DNA from: Enhygromyxa salina
GTDB taxonomy: Bacteria; Myxococcota_A; Polyangia; Nannocystales; Nannocystaceae
Direction: 5' to 3'
DNA: 64,000 nucleotides
NCBI RefSeq assembly: GCF_000737335.2
Contig: NZ_JMCC02000021.1
Coordinates: forward strand, 1-64,000
The position numbers were made by a program, and so were the translations under genes. Below, piece by piece: positions 62,026-64,000 of the stretch. The notes beneath the pieces were generated by a model. The model searched no databases and was not told the DNA's origin. It saw nothing but the letters and a program-made list of their open reading frames with translations. Numbering within the stretch: the first letter of the stretch is position 1; every line of letters starts with the position of its first letter.

Positions 62026-62847
62026 TCATTGAGCCGCTTGGTGAACGACGATCTGGTTGAAGGGGAGCTCGATCCCTGCCGCGTTGAGCCGATCGTAGAC
62101 CGCCTTGCGGGTGACGTGCTTGGCCGGGCCAAAGTCGGCGTTGTTGGCCCACACGAACAAGCTGAAGTCGAGCGAGCTGGCGCCGAGGTTCAAGAACACA
62201 GCGGCGGGCGCGGGGTCCGTGAGCACCAGCTCCGAGTCCTTCGCGGCCTCGAGCAGCAGCTGGGTCACGACCTCGATGTCCGTTCCATAGGCGACGCCAA
62301 CATCGATCTGGGCCCGGCGCTTGCCCAGGATCGTGAAGTTCGTGATCGGGCCGCCCGTGATCGCGCCGTTGGGTATGGTCACGCGTTCGTTGCCCAGCGT
62401 GGTCATGCTGGTGGCGAACAGCCCGACCTCTGCGATCGTGCCGGACTTGCCCCCCGCCTCGACGAAGTCGCCGATCGTGAACGGGCGGAACACCAGCAGC
62501 ATCACGCCGCTTGCGAAGTGCGACAGGCTGCCCTGCAGCGCGAGGCCAATCGCGAGGCCCGCGGTGCCCAGCAGCGCGACGAGGCTGGTGGTCTCGACAC
62601 CCACGTGGCCGAGCGCCGCGATCACCGTTGCAGCCAGCACCAAGTATTGCGCAATCGAGGCCAAGAACCGGGCCAGCGCCTCATCGAGGTCGCGCTTGCG
62701 CATGAGCCGGGTGACCGCGCCGTGGGTCCACTTGGAGACCACCCAGCCAACGACGAAAATGAGCAGGGCCGTGATCGCACCAACGATCAGCGGCATGTAG
62801 GGCTGGAGGGCCTCTGGGACTGGAATCGCGTCCATCGGCGCGACCAT
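62026..62847 (-). CDS. Small-conductance mechanosensitive channel (MscS family)
   Basis: The 273-residue product is an inner-membrane channel of the MscS type that releases solutes on osmotic downshift. It has three membrane helices (about 20-45, 65-85 and 95-125). The pore helix carries the Gly/Ala pattern GTAGLAIGLALQGSLSHFASG. The signature VFRPFTIGDFVEAGG follows, then the beta domain with IAEVGLFATSMTTLGNERVTIPNGAI, and the C-terminal vestibule. The length is that of basic MscS. ATG 62847 is chosen; ATG 62835 is possible. It is convergent with the FeeM-CNB gene, with repeat B between. Confidence 0.93.
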   Translation of the reverse strand: MVAPMDAIPVPEALQPYMPLIVGAITALLIFVVGWVVSKWTHGAVTRLMRKRDLDEALARFLASIAQYLVLAATVIAALGHVGVETTSLVALLGTAGLAIGLALQGSLSHFASGVMLLVFRPFTIGDFVEAGGKSGTIAEVGLFATSMTTLGNERVTIPNGAITGGPITNFTILGKRRAQIDVGVAYGTDIEVVTQLLLEAAKDSELVLTDPAPAAVFLNLGASSLDFSLFVWANNADFGPAKHVTRKAVYDRLNAAGIELPFNQIVVHQAAQ

Positions 62848-62892
62848 GGCACCTTTTTGTGACGCTGCAACCAATGCCACAGCTGTGGTCGC

Positions 62893-64000
62893 TCAACGCC
62901 CGCGGCCAAGTGCCTTGCGCGGCCCTTGGCTCCCGCTCGACGCGACCGGCTGCGACAGCACGATCTGACGGCCCGCGCGGCTACCTTCGGCGTAGGCGTC
63001 GTTGCGCCGGGCGCCGCCGCGACGCACGGTCTCTAGCTTGGGGTAGCGACGTCGAAAGTAGCCGTTCAGATCCGGCGCCGGCACCCAGACCAAGCCCTGC
63101 TCGCTAAACTGCTGACTCTGGGCCGCGAGCTTGGACTCGAAGCCACGCATGACCCCGGCGAGGAAGGCCTGGCGATCGCGGTTGGAGCTGCGCTGGGTCT
63201 CGCGCTTGTACGCATCCCACAGGCGCAGGGCGGTCGCAGACAAGAAGTCATGGACGTGCTCGGCCATGAGCAGGTTGGCCTCGAGCCCGCAGATCTCCAG
63301 GACCGAGCCGCGCTTGCCCTCGAGCGGGCGATACACGGGGATCCACAGGCCCTCGACGAAGAAGTAGTCGAGCAAGATGCGCGCGAGCCGACGGTCATGC
63401 TCGAGCACGCGGCCGGTCGGGCGGCCGAGGTGGCGGAAGCCATAGTCGCGCCGGGTCGCGTCCACGCCCTCGCTGGCGTCGACCTCGATGTTGAACTTGA
63501 GCATCAGCCTGCGCGCGGCCGTGGCCGCGGTCTCGGCCTCGTTTTGATTGGGGCTCTGGGCCAGCGCGAGCAGCTTGCGGATCCGCGCGACCATGCGGCT
63601 CGCGCTGTCGGTCTGACCGTCTGGCGCGTCGGGTCCCGCGTGGGTCCCCGGATCTCCACTCGCGCGCCCGTCGATTCCAAGCCGCTCGCAGATCCGGCGA
63701 AAGGTTGGCCCGTGGGCGCTCTCGTCGACGTTCATGCGCTCGTCGATGAACTGATGCGCGACCTCGTGCTTGAGCACCTCGATGACGTGCGTCCATGGGC
63801 GCTCGAGCACGAGCGGGAGCGAGACCTCGAGGCTACGCAGATCGCCGTGCCACTGCCCGAGTCGGGCCCGCGTATCGGACAGGCGCAGCACCGGCTGGCG
63901 CAGCGCGTCCTTGAAGTAGGTGTAGTTGATCGCGCGCCACTCGTAGGCCAGTCGCTCGAGTAGCTTGGCCTCGAGCTCGACGCTGAGTTGGGCCGCTTCG
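62893..64000 (-). CDS. SprT-like protease fused to DUF2786, cut by the window end
   Basis: The frame is open through base 64000, giving at least 368 residues. The N-terminal part resembles SprT/Spartan-type metallopeptidase domains: LEAKLLERLAYEWRAINYTYF, then a strand, and WTHVIEVLKHEVAHQFIDE, with HEVAH as the zinc motif (about residues 78-82 of the visible part), followed by GPTFRRICERLG. DUF2786 follows (RIRKLLALAQSPNQNEAETAATAARRLM), then about 190 residues ending in ALGRGR. Eukaryotic Spartan cuts DNA-protein crosslinks; a role in DNA repair here is analogy. The true start is outside the window. It lies 46 bases upstream of the MscS gene on the same strand. Confidence 0.85.
   Translation of the reverse strand, partial: EAAQLSVELEAKLLERLAYEWRAINYTYFKDALRQPVLRLSDTRARLGQWHGDLRSLEVSLPLVLERPWTHVIEVLKHEVAHQFIDERMNVDESAHGPTFRRICERLGIDGRASGDPGTHAGPDAPDGQTDSASRMVARIRKLLALAQSPNQNEAETAATAARRLMLKFNIEVDASEGVDATRRDYGFRHLGRPTGRVLEHDRRLARILLDYFFVEGLWIPVYRPLEGKRGSVLEICGLEANLLMAEHVHDFLSATALRLWDAYKRETQRSSNRDRQAFLAGVMRGFESKLAAQSQQFSEQGLVWVPAPDLNGYFRRRYPKLETVRRGGARRNDAYAEGSRAGRQIVLSQPVASSGSQGPRKALGRGR

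Overview
The window looks like chromosomal DNA of a high-GC, sterol-making type of predatory myxobacterium (Myxococcota, Nannocystis/Enhygromyxa/Plesiocystis-like). This is inferred from the base composition, from about seventeen predicted lipoproteins whose N-terminal cysteine is followed by acidic GD/ET/DT-rich linkers, from DUF4215 and FG-GAP secreted proteins, and from several eukaryote-like proteins: a fungal-type phospholipase B, a Vps62-like protein and an EXPERA/TMEM97-like membrane protein. No rRNA, tRNA, CRISPR array, integrase or complete insertion sequence was seen.

Layout. 1-6.98 kb: end of a charged-tail protein, HEAT and TPR lipoproteins, a propeller lipoprotein, and a lipoprotein overlapping a low-molecular-weight phosphatase. 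7.3-9.4 kb: a cytochrome c/beta-barrel fusion followed by a lipoprotein with two unusual heme-like motifs. 9.4-16.1 kb: an SDR, a lone AAA ATPase and a two-gene RND efflux pump. 16.1-23.2 kb: a YfhO-like membrane protein, a PAPS-type sulfotransferase, a methyltransferase, an ATP-grasp enzyme and an arylsulfotransferase-like lipoprotein. 23.2-29.5 kb: three large polytopic membrane proteins of GT-C appearance. 29.6-35.2 kb: an NSS transporter, cytidine deaminase, a poly-gamma-glutamate hydrolase-like TAT lipoprotein and ribulose-phosphate epimerase. 35.2-42.2 kb: phospholipase B-like protein, an HExxH/calcium-repeat lipoprotein, the EXPERA protein, an AT-rich island with a 57-codon ORF, and the Vps62-like lipoprotein. 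42.4-47.9 kb: a leftward MoxR ATPase gene set without a visible VWA partner. 48.2-60.6 kb: a run of secreted and surface lipoproteins. 60.7-64 kb: an N-acyltransferase/cyclic-nucleotide-binding fusion, an MscS channel and a SprT-DUF2786 protein cut by the window end.

The least expected DNA signals are three intergenic repeat families. Family A lies at 6997, 11528/11681 and 47893 and includes one 287-bp copy with inverted arms of about 60 bp. Family B is a 145-bp palindrome at 32476 with a half copy at 61949. Family C is an imperfect palindrome at 39388 that shares 32 bp with the start of an apparently 5'-truncated propeller gene at 43061. They resemble non-autonomous elements (MITE/REP-like) or structured RNA loci; which of these they are cannot be decided from this window.
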